Below are positions 41,440-51,338 of a stretch of DNA of 64,000 bases, piece by piece (position 1 is the stretch's first letter; each line of letters opens with the position of its first letter). Position numbers and translations under genes: made by a program. The notes beneath the pieces are model-generated. The model ran no database searches. It had not been told where the DNA came from and worked only from the letters and a program-made list of their open reading frames with translations. Source of the stretch: Bacillus sp. RO3 (GTDB taxonomy: Bacteria > Bacillota > Bacilli > Bacillales > Bacillaceae_B). The stretch covers positions 124,001 through 188,000 of the forward strand of contig NZ_JAAXCV010000023.1 in NCBI RefSeq assembly GCF_012911895.1, given 5' to 3'.

Positions 41440-41480
41440 GACGTTGGATGATAACCAATTAATGACGAAGGGATGTTTGG

Positions 41481-42833
41481 ATGATGTCTATACAAAGTGC
41501 CATTTCAAATAGAGAATTACTGGAACAACAAGAAAGAAGGGAATCGAATGCGAGATCCTATCCTAGAAGGATTCCACTGGCCATAAGTGAAGCTGAGGGA
41601 ATCTATGTAACGGACATGGAAGGAAATAAATACTTGGACTGTTTAGCGGGAGCCGGGACATTGGCACTTGGACACAATCACCCGGTGGTCATCGATGCCA
41701 TGGAGCAGGTGATCCGTGATAAGCGGCCATTACATACGTTAGATATTACGACGCCAGTGAAAGAGGAGTTTGTAAATGAGTTATTTTCCTCTTTACCGGA
41801 AGGGTTCCGTGATCGTGCGAAGATCCAATTTTGTGGACCTACTGGCGGTGATGCCATTGAGGCCGCGTTGAAATTAGTGAAGACTGCAACCGGAAGACAG
41901 AGTATCCTTACCTTCCAAGGCGCATATCACGGTGCGACACACGGAACGATGTCAATCAGCGGAAACTTGGGTCCAAAAAAGAACGTTCAGGGATTGATTC
42001 CGGATACTCACTTTTTACCTTATCCTTACACATACCGCTGCCCGTTCGGGATAGGAGGAGAGGAAAGTCACCGTATCAGCAGTCAATATATCGAAAATCT
42101 GCTGGATGATCCCGAGAGTGGAATATTGCCACCTGCTGCCATGATCTTCGAAACGGTACAAGGTGAAGGTGGTTCCATACCGGCACCGATTGAATGGATC
42201 CAGGAAATGAGAAGAATCACGAAAGAAAGAGGGATCCCCCTCATCATTGATGAAGTACAGACGGGAATCGGACGTACAGGAGAACTATTCTCCTTTGAGC
42301 ATGCAGGAATTGTACCGGATGTGTTGGTCCTTTCAAAGGCAATCGGTGGAAGTCTTCCTTTATCCGTCGTGATATATGATCGTGACCTGGATGCCTGGGA
42401 ACCTGGGGCACATATCGGTACATTCAGAGGAAACCAGATGGCCATGGCGGCAGGGACTGCAACGTTAAAGTTTATTAAGGAAAATCACCTGGCTGCCCAT
42501 GCCGGCGTAATGGGAGAAAGACTTCTTCAGTCCTTACATGGGCTCCAACAGGAATTTTCAGAGATAGGGGATGTAAGGGGAAGAGGGCTGATGGTAGGTG
42601 TAGAGATCATTAATCCCACTAAACCCCGATCAGCAAGTGGAAGCCAGCCGGCTGATTCTGGTTTAGCAAGTAGAATTCAGCGTGAATGCTTTAAACGGGG
42701 ATTAATCCTTGAAGTAGGAGGAAGACATGGGGCAGTGGTCCGTTTCCTCCCGCCACTGATCATTACAAAGGAGCAAGTGGATGAAGTGGTGGCGATTTTC
42801 AGAGAGGCTTTAGCAGCTTCTCTTGCGGAGTAG
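41481..42833 (+). CDS. rhbA: Diaminobutyrate-2-oxoglutarate aminotransferase (siderophore)
   Basis: 450-aa class III PLP aminotransferase. The PLP region is LIIDEVQTGIGRTG and LSKAIGGSLPLSVV with the Schiff-base lysine. It converts aspartate semialdehyde plus glutamate to L-2,4-diaminobutyrate. It is the first gene after the Fur boxes, 47 bp from the -10. ATG at 41481 or 41484 follows GAAGGGA. Identity is fixed by the operon order, which equals rhbABCDEF of rhizobactin 1021. Confidence 0.92.
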   Translation: MMSIQSAISNRELLEQQERRESNARSYPRRIPLAISEAEGIYVTDMEGNKYLDCLAGAGTLALGHNHPVVIDAMEQVIRDKRPLHTLDITTPVKEEFVNELFSSLPEGFRDRAKIQFCGPTGGDAIEAALKLVKTATGRQSILTFQGAYHGATHGTMSISGNLGPKKNVQGLIPDTHFLPYPYTYRCPFGIGGEESHRISSQYIENLLDDPESGILPPAAMIFETVQGEGGSIPAPIEWIQEMRRITKERGIPLIIDEVQTGIGRTGELFSFEHAGIVPDVLVLSKAIGGSLPLSVVIYDRDLDAWEPGAHIGTFRGNQMAMAAGTATLKFIKENHLAAHAGVMGERLLQSLHGLQQEFSEIGDVRGRGLMVGVEIINPTKPRSASGSQPADSGLASRIQRECFKRGLILEVGGRHGAVVRFLPPLIITKEQVDEVVAIFREALAASLAE

Positions 42834-42837
42834 CATC

Positions 42838-44367
42838 ATGAAAGTGAAAACAATCGATAAAGTATCCAACAAGATCATGGACTCCTTCTTCCTTCATCAA
42901 GGGGAAGAAGGAATCCGGGCATTTAATGAACTGATAGATGGGGTAAAGAGGAAGCTTCAAAAGCTGTATGAAGGGATCGGTGATCCTTTTCTCGGAAAAT
43001 TGCCCGGCGCTATACAGGAAGAAATTAAACCAATCATGACGTTTACTCCTGAAGGGAAATCCTTTGAAGACGTCCTCGATGAAATCGATGGGCCGATTTT
43101 GAAGAACAGTCTTCATATTTCCCATCAAAAGAGTATGGCTCATTTACATTGTCCACCTCTTCTTCCAGGGATCGCGGCGGAATTGATCATCGCAACCCTC
43201 AACCAATCAATGGACTCCTGGGACCAGAGTACAGCTGCCACTTATGTAGAAGCAGAAATGGTCAAATGGTTGACTGAAAAAACAAACCTTCCGGAATCAT
43301 CTGGCGGAGTCTTTACAAGTGGCGGAACACAATCCAATTATATGGGACTCTTGTTGGCGCGTGATGCTTTCTGTCAGGCGAAATGGGGACATAATGTACA
43401 GCGGGATGGTTTACCAGAAGGCTTTAACCGGTTAAGGATTCTTTGTTCTGAAGAAGCCCATTTCACTGTGAAGAAAGCGGCTTCCCAGCTTGGGTTAGGA
43501 GAACAGGCGGTTATAACGATTGAAACGGACAAAGATCATCGAATGAACGTCATGAAAGTGAAGGAAACCCTGGAGAGACTTGAAGTGGAGAACGTATGGC
43601 CCTTTGCCATTGTTGCTACGTGCGGTACGACAGATTTCGGAAGCATTGATCCAATGGAGGAACTGGCAGAAATCGCCCATAAGCAGGGACTGTGGTTCCA
43701 CGTCGATGCAGCATACGGCAGCGGGCTGATGCTGAGTCATACTCATCAGAACAAACTGAAGGGGTTGGCCTATGCTGATTCCATTACGGTAGATTTTCAT
43801 AAGCTATTCTATCAGCCCATCAGCTGCGGAGCGTTCCTGGTAAAAGATGAGGTCCATTTCCGTTATCTTTCTTATCATGCTGATTATTTGAATCCCGTGA
43901 AGGACGATGAAGAGGGCATATTGAACCTTGTGAACAAGTCGGTCCAGACAACGAGAAGATTTGACGCGTTAAAACTGTATCTGTCATTAAAGACAGTAGG
44001 GACCGATCTATTCGGTGACATGATTGATGAAACGTTAAAGCTTGCCAGGTACACAGCTTCTTATATGGAAGATTTACAGGATATTGTGGTTCGAAATCCA
44101 ATTCCTGAAATCAACACAGTCATCTTTCGCTACCAGCCAAAAAGGATGGAAGGAAGGGCTCTTGAGCTCAATCAGTTGAACCGATCGATTCAACAAACCC
44201 TCCTTTATAAAGGGAAAGGGGTTATCGCGAAAACAGTAATCGAAGGTCATACTTTCTTGAAATTAACACTATTAAATCCAAGAACAAAGCCGGAAGATAT
44301 TCATTCCCTTCTGTCGGAGATTGAAGAAATCGGGGCTGAATTTGTAAATGGAGGGGTTTTACATTGA
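42838..44367 (+). CDS. rhbB: L-2,4-diaminobutyrate decarboxylase
   Basis: 509-aa group II PLP decarboxylase that produces 1,3-diaminopropane. The family PLP site is seen in FHVDAAYGSGLMLS and the Schiff-base lysine in DSITVDFHKLFYQP. The ATG at 42838 is preceded by GGAG at 42827-42830; the ORF extends back 15 nt over the rhbA end. 1,3-diaminopropane is the backbone amine of schizokinen and rhizobactin 1021. Confidence 0.93.
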   Translation: MKVKTIDKVSNKIMDSFFLHQGEEGIRAFNELIDGVKRKLQKLYEGIGDPFLGKLPGAIQEEIKPIMTFTPEGKSFEDVLDEIDGPILKNSLHISHQKSMAHLHCPPLLPGIAAELIIATLNQSMDSWDQSTAATYVEAEMVKWLTEKTNLPESSGGVFTSGGTQSNYMGLLLARDAFCQAKWGHNVQRDGLPEGFNRLRILCSEEAHFTVKKAASQLGLGEQAVITIETDKDHRMNVMKVKETLERLEVENVWPFAIVATCGTTDFGSIDPMEELAEIAHKQGLWFHVDAAYGSGLMLSHTHQNKLKGLAYADSITVDFHKLFYQPISCGAFLVKDEVHFRYLSYHADYLNPVKDDEEGILNLVNKSVQTTRRFDALKLYLSLKTVGTDLFGDMIDETLKLARYTASYMEDLQDIVVRNPIPEINTVIFRYQPKRMEGRALELNQLNRSIQQTLLYKGKGVIAKTVIEGHTFLKLTLLNPRTKPEDIHSLLSEIEEIGAEFVNGGVLH

Positions 44368-46157
44368 TACATTCTAAGGAAATCGCTGAACAAGCAACGA
44401 TGCAAAGCTTTTTAAATTGTTATTTAAGGGAAACAGGGAATTACACCGAGGAAACGCACTATAAGAATCATCCAACACTGGGCAGGTTCGAGAAAGTCAT
44501 CGTCTCTCATTTGATCCTGCAGCAGATTGAGTTGATCATACCTGTCACTTACTGGTCTCTTACCGAGCGCCATCTTTTCGGCTTCCCCCTCTATTACCGG
44601 ATTGGAGAAGGTGAGTTGAACCCTCTTGATTACGTTACTCTTACTTCATTGATTGTGAAAGAATTTCTCCTTGATAAGAGCCAAAGTGGATCAGAGGATG
44701 AACTTCTCCTAAGAGTGATATTAAGCTGCAGAAGCATCAAGAGCTATGTTGAAAGCAGGGTTCATGACAGCGGGGCACTTACCGGCGAAGATTTTGAGTA
44801 TATAGAGGCTGAGCAGTCCCTCTTATTCGGGCATTTGCTGCATCCGACTCCGAAAAGCAAACAAGGACTGACGGAACTGGAGGATCATATGTATTCTCCT
44901 GAGTATAAAGGGGAGTTTCAACTTCACTACTTCAGTGCGGAGAAATCGTTGGTGCAGCAGGATTCGAGTGCTCCTGAATCGGCAGCTTCCATTGTGTTGA
45001 ATGAGTTAAAAAATGACGCTGAGGTTGATCAGAACTGGTTACACAATCGGCTTGAAGAGAGAGAACATCTCTTCATTCCTGTTCACCCTCTTCAAGTGAA
45101 GGCAGTACTGGAAAAGAGGAAAGTACATGACCTGATGGCGGAAGGACGACTGGAATACATCGGTCCGTTAGGGAAGCGCTTCACGGCTACCTCATCATTT
45201 AGAACCGTCTATAGCAAGGATTCCCGATACATGTATAAATTTTCTGTCCCTGTCAAAATCACAAACTCCCTTCGGATGAATCTGAAAAAAGAGCTGGCAA
45301 GGGGAGTGGAGGTTTCCAGATTGCTCCATACAGAAGTGGGGAACAGCCTTGCTTCCGAGTTTCCAAAATTCAAGGTAATCCAAGATCCTGCATACATAGA
45401 CTTGGACTTGAACGAAGAAGTTTCCGGGTTCGAGCTGGTCATCAGGGAAAATCCTTTCTATGAAAACAGTCAGGGGAGCAGCTTGATTGCAGCCCTATGC
45501 CAGGACCATGCTTATGGAGGGAAAGCCAGGATTCATTCCATCATTTCTGGAATTGCCCAGAGGGAAAAACGAAGCCTAGAAGAAGTGAGCCTGGATTGGT
45601 TCGACCGATATTTATCCATGACACTGGACCCGATGATGTGGTTGTTCCATACATATGGGATCGCTCTTGAAGCCCATCAGCAGAACTCCGTGATCCAGCT
45701 GAGAAATGGCTATCCGGAAACCTTTTATTATAGGGATAATCAAGGATACTACTACAGTGAATCGAAAGTGGAGAAACTCAAAAAGATACTGCCTGAATTA
45801 AATCAGGTGAGTGACACGATTTGTGCGGATGAAGTCGCCGAGGAACGTTTACGTTATTATTTCTTCTTTAACCATTTATTCGGTTTGATCAATGGTTTCG
45901 GGACAAGCGGGCTCATAGATGAAGAAAGACTGATGAATCTTGTAAAGGATCGTCTTGAGAAGCATGAACAGCAATGGGGAGAGGATACCAATCTACTGAG
46001 CAGTTTACTATATCAACCGGTCCTGCCATGTAAAGCGAACCTATTGACCCGTTTCTATGACATGGATGAACTCGTCGGACCAATGGAGTCTCAATCCGTT
46101 TACACGATGGTGAAAAATCCCCTTGCCAAAGAGGTGGAAATCCATCATGTCCTTTGA
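44364..46157 (+). CDS. rhbC: IucA/IucC-type NIS siderophore synthetase
   Basis: 597-aa NRPS-independent siderophore synthetase. The N-terminal ATP-binding part includes the GRF-like HPTLGRFEK and the region FTATSSFRTVY; the C-terminal FhuF-like part includes GIALEAHQQN, with the conserved histidine for nucleotide/citrate handling. It joins citrate to an N-hydroxylated, acylated diamine. TTG start at 44364 inside the rhbB stop (GGAGGGG upstream), a coupled start. Second synthetase is rhbF. Confidence 0.92.
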   Translation: MIHSKEIAEQATMQSFLNCYLRETGNYTEETHYKNHPTLGRFEKVIVSHLILQQIELIIPVTYWSLTERHLFGFPLYYRIGEGELNPLDYVTLTSLIVKEFLLDKSQSGSEDELLLRVILSCRSIKSYVESRVHDSGALTGEDFEYIEAEQSLLFGHLLHPTPKSKQGLTELEDHMYSPEYKGEFQLHYFSAEKSLVQQDSSAPESAASIVLNELKNDAEVDQNWLHNRLEEREHLFIPVHPLQVKAVLEKRKVHDLMAEGRLEYIGPLGKRFTATSSFRTVYSKDSRYMYKFSVPVKITNSLRMNLKKELARGVEVSRLLHTEVGNSLASEFPKFKVIQDPAYIDLDLNEEVSGFELVIRENPFYENSQGSSLIAALCQDHAYGGKARIHSIISGIAQREKRSLEEVSLDWFDRYLSMTLDPMMWLFHTYGIALEAHQQNSVIQLRNGYPETFYYRDNQGYYYSESKVEKLKKILPELNQVSDTICADEVAEERLRYYFFFNHLFGLINGFGTSGLIDEERLMNLVKDRLEKHEQQWGEDTNLLSSLLYQPVLPCKANLLTRFYDMDELVGPMESQSVYTMVKNPLAKEVEIHHVL

Positions 46158-46734
46158 TTATGAAGTATTTGATAATGACATCCAAAAGAAAATACAATTC
46201 AAAAAAATAGACTTAGATCGTGATGGGAAACGTATTCATCGATGGATGATGGAGGACCATGTCCATCCATTCTGGAATCTAAATATCTCTTTGGAAAAAT
46301 TTCAAGACCATTTGAGAAATGCTTTGGCCGATCGTCATCAAACCCTTTACGCAGGGTACCTTGACGGTGTGCCTATGAGCTATTGGGAGGCTTACTGGGT
46401 AAAAGGCGACGTGGTGGAGGAAACGTATACTCCTGCTCCTTTTGATCAGGGAGTGCATCTGTTAATAGGAGAGAGGGAGTATCTTGGTAAAGGACTTTCT
46501 CTCCCCTTACTGCGAGCGATGGTTTCCTATCAATTTCAAGAGAAGAAGACGACTAAAGTTGTAGCAGAGCCGGATGTGCGAAATGACAAAATGATCCATG
46601 TTTTCGAGAAATGCGGCTTTGAGAAAGTAAAGCCGGTTACACTTCCGGATAAAACCGGACTGCTGATGTTTTGTGAAAGAAGCGAATTTGAAAAGAGGTG
46701 GCAGAATGAAGGATTCATCACTGATATCAACTGA
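46147..46734 (+). CDS. rhbD: Hydroxamate acetyltransferase RhbD/IucB
   Basis: 195-aa GNAT-fold enzyme that acetylates the N-hydroxy amine to make the hydroxamate. Family blocks DHVHPFWNLNISL, DQGVHLLIGEREYLGKG and EPDVRNDKMI are present. ATG at 46147 overlaps the rhbC end by 11 bp; the longer start upstream would lie deeper inside rhbC. The 3' end overlaps rhbE by 29 bp. Compare the paralogue at 27935. Confidence 0.92.
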   Translation: MSFDYEVFDNDIQKKIQFKKIDLDRDGKRIHRWMMEDHVHPFWNLNISLEKFQDHLRNALADRHQTLYAGYLDGVPMSYWEAYWVKGDVVEETYTPAPFDQGVHLLIGEREYLGKGLSLPLLRAMVSYQFQEKKTTKVVAEPDVRNDKMIHVFEKCGFEKVKPVTLPDKTGLLMFCERSEFEKRWQNEGFITDIN

Positions 46735-48055
46735 ATTGTATGACGTCATCGGTATCGGATTGGGACCATTCAATCTCGGGTTAGCCGCTTTATTGGACTC
46801 GGTACCCGAAGTGAAAAGCATGTTTTTGGAAAAGAAGAAAGCCTTCAATTGGCATCCGGGCATGCTGATTGAAGGAACGACTTTACAAGTGCCATTCTTT
46901 GCCGACTTGGTCAGTATGGCAGATGTACGTAGTGATTATAGCTTCCTGCGTTACCTGGAAGCCCATAACCGTTTGTATCACTTTTATTTTCTGGAGAAAT
47001 TTCATATCCCTCGAAAAGAATATAACCATTATTGTCAATGGGTGAGTAAGCAGTTGGATACGTGCCGATTCGGAATGGATGTTCAACGGGTCGTTCCGCT
47101 CCAATTGGGAAGTGGGGACAGTGTGTACGAAGTTACCTTATGGAATGATAACCTTCAACAAACTGAGACCTTGTTTACGAAACACCTTGTACTCGGAATC
47201 GGTTCGGTTCCTTCCGTACCTGAAGCATTTGAGCATATGCTTGGAAAAAACGTTTTTCATAGTGCGGATTACTTATCCAATAAAGAGATGTTAGGGAAAG
47301 CTCATTCCATCGCCGTGATCGGTTCCGGCCAAAGTGCAGCCGAAGTGTTTCTTGATGTAGCGAAAGAGCAGGAGAATCATGGCTATTCCCTTCAATGGTT
47401 TACCCGTTCGAAAGGATTCTTCCCGATGGAATATTCAAAGCTGGGTCTTGAATATTTCTCACCCGATTACACCCGGTTCTTTTACCAGCTTCCACAGGAA
47501 AAGAAAGATCAACTCCTAAAGGAACAAGATCTTCTAAATAAAGGCATCAGTGCAGAGACGATCGCTGATATCTATGATTATTTATACGATCGATCCGTAG
47601 GGAACGAGGAGCCTGACATCGCTTTACAGGCCATGACAGAGATCGTTGGGATCGAAAAAAATGAAACATCCTTTGAACTTCATGGATTCCACCGGATCGA
47701 AGAGGAACATTTCGTAGATCAGGCAGATATCATCATCCTTGGCACAGGATACAAGCCTGCCTTGCCGGGATTCCTAACGAACATGAAACAGTGGATTGCG
47801 TGGGATGAGAATGATAGATACAAAGTGAAAGAAGATTATCGATTAGAGACCCATGTAGAAGGTCCGTGTGAAATCTTTATACAGAATGGCGAGATGCATA
47901 CGCATGGAGTTGGTGCTCCTGACCTTGGCCTCGGTGCCCACAGAAATGCGATCATCATCAATACGATTACAGGAAGAGAGGTTTATCCGGTTCAGACCAA
48001 AAATGTGTTTCAAACCTTTGGGACGAAAGCGGCGGCCATTCCTGTTTCTCTCTGA
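46706..48055 (+). CDS. rhbE: Diamine/lysine-type N6-hydroxylase (FAD, NADPH)
   Basis: 449-aa class B flavin monooxygenase of the IucD/SidA/RhbE family. FAD motif GIGLGPFNLGLAAL at the N-terminus, NADPH motif GSGQSAAEVFLD about residue 210, and the C-terminal DLGLGAHRNA are visible. It hydroxylates the primary amine of 1,3-diaminopropane (inferred from the operon). ATG at 46706 follows GAGGTGG. Overlaps rhbD. Confidence 0.93.
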   Translation: MKDSSLISTELYDVIGIGLGPFNLGLAALLDSVPEVKSMFLEKKKAFNWHPGMLIEGTTLQVPFFADLVSMADVRSDYSFLRYLEAHNRLYHFYFLEKFHIPRKEYNHYCQWVSKQLDTCRFGMDVQRVVPLQLGSGDSVYEVTLWNDNLQQTETLFTKHLVLGIGSVPSVPEAFEHMLGKNVFHSADYLSNKEMLGKAHSIAVIGSGQSAAEVFLDVAKEQENHGYSLQWFTRSKGFFPMEYSKLGLEYFSPDYTRFFYQLPQEKKDQLLKEQDLLNKGISAETIADIYDYLYDRSVGNEEPDIALQAMTEIVGIEKNETSFELHGFHRIEEEHFVDQADIIILGTGYKPALPGFLTNMKQWIAWDENDRYKVKEDYRLETHVEGPCEIFIQNGEMHTHGVGAPDLGLGAHRNAIIINTITGREVYPVQTKNVFQTFGTKAAAIPVSL

Positions 48056-48093
48056 AGGAAAAACGGCATAAACTAAGTGGAAGAAGGGATCAT

Positions 48094-49914
48094 ATGTTAT
48101 TTAGCGAAGAGATTCAACGTGTTTTTACGCGTGAAAGCTGGACGAAAGTAAACAAGAAGCTGATGGGGAAAATGCTGTCTGAGTATATGTATGAAAACAT
48201 GATCCATCCTGAAATTCTTTCTCAAGAAGGAGAAGATATTGAATATTCCCTTGGGGTCTCTGAGACAAAACACTATCACTATATTGCACAAAAAAGATTG
48301 TTTGATAGTTTCGATGTGAAATGGACGACGGTGTATATATTAGAAAATGGAAATAGAAAGGAGGCCCATAGTGCAATTGAGCTGCTGATCGATCTCCAGG
48401 AGGTCATCGGAATGTCGTCCGAGACGGCGGGTCATTTAATCAAAGAAATGAACAGTACATTGATTGCGGATGCCCATCTTCTTGATAAAGAAGGGAAGAC
48501 ATCCGACGAACTGATTCATGAAGACTATGCCACCCTTGAAGGGTATATGACAGGGCACCCATGGATTACATATAACAAAGGAAGAATCGGGTTTGGATAT
48601 GATGATTACCTGGCCTTCTCTCCTGAACAGCAAAAGGAGGTCCGGCTCTCGTGGATTGCCGTACATAAGGAACTTGCATCGTTCCAATCAATAGAAGGGT
48701 TGGATTATGAAACGTTGATTGCCAACGAACTGAGCAAGGAAGATCGTATCCGTTTTGAAGAGGTCGTCAAACAAAATGGCTGTGAACCATCGGACTTTTA
48801 TTATATGCCCGTGCACGAGTGGCAATGGAAGAACACGCTGATTCAGAATTTCCCAGAAGAGCTGGCCATGGGTCGGATCATTCCGCTGGGAGAGGGGGAA
48901 GACTGCTATCTGCCCCAGCAGTCCATCCGCACATTTGTGAATCGAACGAACAAAGATAAACATCATGTGAAACTTCCCATGAGTATATTGAACACCCTAG
49001 TTTATCGGGGACTGCCATCTGAACGTACTGTGATTGCTCCTAAAGTGACAGAGTTCATTAAAGGATTGGCCGAAAAGGATCCATTCCTAAAAGATGAATG
49101 CCGCGTCATTCTGCCTGGTGAAAATGCGAGTATGAATGTAAACCACCATTACTATTCGCACTTAAAACAGGCGCCTTATCAATACCTGGAGATGCTTGGA
49201 ACCATTTGGCGGGAAAGCATTTATACGTATTTGGAAGAAGGGGAACAAGCGATTACCCTTGCTGCCTTATTGTATGAAGATCATAACCGTAAACCGTATG
49301 TTGCCAGTTTGATCGAGGAATCAGGGGTGGACACAGAACAATGGATGAAGCAATTTTTCTCCGTCGTGATGAACCCTCTGCTTCATTACCTATACCAGTA
49401 TGGAACAGTATTTTCTCCTCATGGACAGAATACGATTGTCGTCCTGAAAGACGCAAAGCCTCACCGTTTAGCAATAAAAGACTTTGTTGATGACGTGAAC
49501 ATTTCAGATCAGGAATTCCCTGAGCTACAAGGGTTGTCCCCTGAATTTAAAGCGGTCCTACGAACAGAACCGCCTGAGGGATTGACTCAGTTCATCTTCA
49601 CTGGTCTCTTTATTTGTCATCTTAGATACTTGAGCAACCTGTTGAAGAACAATGACATGATGGAAGAGGAAACATTCTGGCGTCTCCTTGCCGATTCCAT
49701 TCTCAACTATCAGGAAAAATTCCCGGAATTACAGGAACGCTTCAAGCTTTTCGACTTTTTCAAGCCGGAGCTGACAAAGCTATGCCTCAATCGGAACAGG
49801 ATGGTGGACTACGGATACTCTGATGACGATGACCGGCCGCATGCTTCCGAATTCGGGAAAGTCACAAATGCTTTGGCTACATTTAATCGAAACCGGACTG
49901 TTGGGTCAATCTGA
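48094..49914 (+). CDS. rhbF: IucA/IucC-type NIS siderophore synthetase (second)
   Basis: 606-aa synthetase of the same family as RhbC. Visible segments include MTGHPWITYNKGRIGFGYDDYL, YMPVHEWQW and the C-terminal GTVFSPHGQNTIVV with the conserved histidine. It adds the second arm to citrate to complete the symmetrical dihydroxamate. 38 bp after rhbE, ATG at 48094 with GGAAGAAGGG before it. Confidence 0.93.
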   Translation: MLFSEEIQRVFTRESWTKVNKKLMGKMLSEYMYENMIHPEILSQEGEDIEYSLGVSETKHYHYIAQKRLFDSFDVKWTTVYILENGNRKEAHSAIELLIDLQEVIGMSSETAGHLIKEMNSTLIADAHLLDKEGKTSDELIHEDYATLEGYMTGHPWITYNKGRIGFGYDDYLAFSPEQQKEVRLSWIAVHKELASFQSIEGLDYETLIANELSKEDRIRFEEVVKQNGCEPSDFYYMPVHEWQWKNTLIQNFPEELAMGRIIPLGEGEDCYLPQQSIRTFVNRTNKDKHHVKLPMSILNTLVYRGLPSERTVIAPKVTEFIKGLAEKDPFLKDECRVILPGENASMNVNHHYYSHLKQAPYQYLEMLGTIWRESIYTYLEEGEQAITLAALLYEDHNRKPYVASLIEESGVDTEQWMKQFFSVVMNPLLHYLYQYGTVFSPHGQNTIVVLKDAKPHRLAIKDFVDDVNISDQEFPELQGLSPEFKAVLRTEPPEGLTQFIFTGLFICHLRYLSNLLKNNDMMEEETFWRLLADSILNYQEKFPELQERFKLFDFFKPELTKLCLNRNRMVDYGYSDDDDRPHASEFGKVTNALATFNRNRTVGSI

Positions 49915-49962
49915 TCATTCAATCTCGATCGTTAATTCTTAAACAGAAAGAAGGATCATCAT

Positions 49963-51189
49963 TTGAGTACAATCGTTCAAAAATTCGGTGGAACCTCTGT
50001 AGGTTCCGTTGACAGAATAAAAAAGATGGCAGACAGAGTGATAGAAGAAAAGAAAAAAGGCCATGACGTCGTTGTGGTGGTTTCTGCTATGGGAAAGACG
50101 ACTGATACACTGGTGAAGCTAGTGAGCGACATCACAAGTGAACCAAGTAAACGTGAGATGGATATGCTGTTGTCAACGGGTGAACAAGTGACCATTTCCC
50201 TGCTTACAATGTCTCTTCAGCAGAAGGGTGTGGAGGCGGTCTCATTCACTGGATGGCAGGCTGGCATTCAAACGGACTCCATACTAGGTAATGCTCATAT
50301 TCAATCGATAGATTCACGGCGGATCTTGAACGAATTGAATAAGGGAAGAGTAGTCGTGGTGGCTGGTTTCCAAGGGATAACGGAAGATGGGACGATTTCC
50401 ACTTTAGGGAGAGGAGGGTCCGATATTACGGCAGCCGCTCTTGCATCTGCGTTAAAGGCGGATCGGTGTGATATCTATACGGATGTCGATGGGGTATACA
50501 CTTCAGATCCAAGGTTTGTACAGAAAGCATCGAAAATTTCTTCGCTTTCCTTTGACGATATGCAGAGCTTGGCATCCATGGGTGCAGGTGTATTACATCC
50601 GAGGGCGGTTAAACACGCGAAAAAACACGGGATTCCTATTATTGTAAAATCAAGCTTTGAAAAGGGGAGTGGGACCCTTATTCATGGAAAATCAAAGCAG
50701 ATGGGGTATCTCCCTGTGCTCGGTGTGACATTTGAAGAACATATTATTCGATTAGAGATCTTGAAATGCGAAGATACAGGAGGACTAAAAGAGACGTTAA
50801 TGCGTGAACTTGCCTCTCATCATATTCAGGCAGACATATATTTACAAAGCTGTAGAGGATCGGTATCTTTATTGATTAAAGAGCAAGATCTTCAAGAGGT
50901 GATCTCTATCGTCAATTTGGAAAAGGGGAATTGGAAATACTCAGGAATAGAACGGAAGGAAGGTCTGTCAAAGGTCTCCGTAGTCGGTCAGGATATCAAA
51001 TCCCAGCCGGCCATTAAACTGAACATGTGCAAATTATTATTGGAAAATGCCGTGAGAGTGAAACTGGTAGGTGAATCTGCCATTAGTGTCACAGCAGTTG
51101 TGGAGAAAAGCCAGGTCCATCTTGCTGCAAACCGCCTGCATACCGGTTTTGGATTGGATTATGAAGCAATGATGAAGGCTTCTGTGTAA
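49963..51189 (+). CDS. Second aspartokinase, attached to the siderophore operon
   Basis: 408-aa aspartokinase whose catalytic half matches the copy at 34358 nearly residue for residue (QKFGGTSVGS, EPSKREMDMLLSTGEQ, TLGRGGSDITAAA, DVDGVYTSDPR, GAGVLHPR). The C-terminal ACT region differs from it and from canonical LysC. TTG start at 49963 after AAAGAAGGA, 48 bp past rhbF with no terminator between, followed by the operon terminator. It therefore appears to be the last gene of the iron-repressed operon, supplying aspartyl phosphate, hence semialdehyde, for the diamine. Family knowledge supports the reaction; the pathway role is inference. Confidence 0.88.
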   Translation: MSTIVQKFGGTSVGSVDRIKKMADRVIEEKKKGHDVVVVVSAMGKTTDTLVKLVSDITSEPSKREMDMLLSTGEQVTISLLTMSLQQKGVEAVSFTGWQAGIQTDSILGNAHIQSIDSRRILNELNKGRVVVVAGFQGITEDGTISTLGRGGSDITAAALASALKADRCDIYTDVDGVYTSDPRFVQKASKISSLSFDDMQSLASMGAGVLHPRAVKHAKKHGIPIIVKSSFEKGSGTLIHGKSKQMGYLPVLGVTFEEHIIRLEILKCEDTGGLKETLMRELASHHIQADIYLQSCRGSVSLLIKEQDLQEVISIVNLEKGNWKYSGIERKEGLSKVSVVGQDIKSQPAIKLNMCKLLLENAVRVKLVGESAISVTAVVEKSQVHLAANRLHTGFGLDYEAMMKASV

Positions 51190-51238
51190 AACAGGAAAGG
51201 CAGCGGTTAGAATCATAGAGGGAATGAAACGATTAATA

Positions 51239-51286
51239 GGAGAAAAGAGTCGGATATACGTTATTCGATTCTTTTCTCCTTTTTTC
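51239..51286. terminator. Terminator of the siderophore operon (bidirectional)
   Basis: Long hairpin with arms AGGAGAAAAGA-TCG and CGA-TCTTTTCTCCT, followed by TTTTTTC. It sits between convergent aspartokinase and diguanylate cyclase genes and could end both. Confidence 0.88.
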
Positions 51287-51338
51287 ATTGAAAGAACAAA
51301 ATGTACCATCATTTCCTGGGAAACGTTGCAGAACATTG

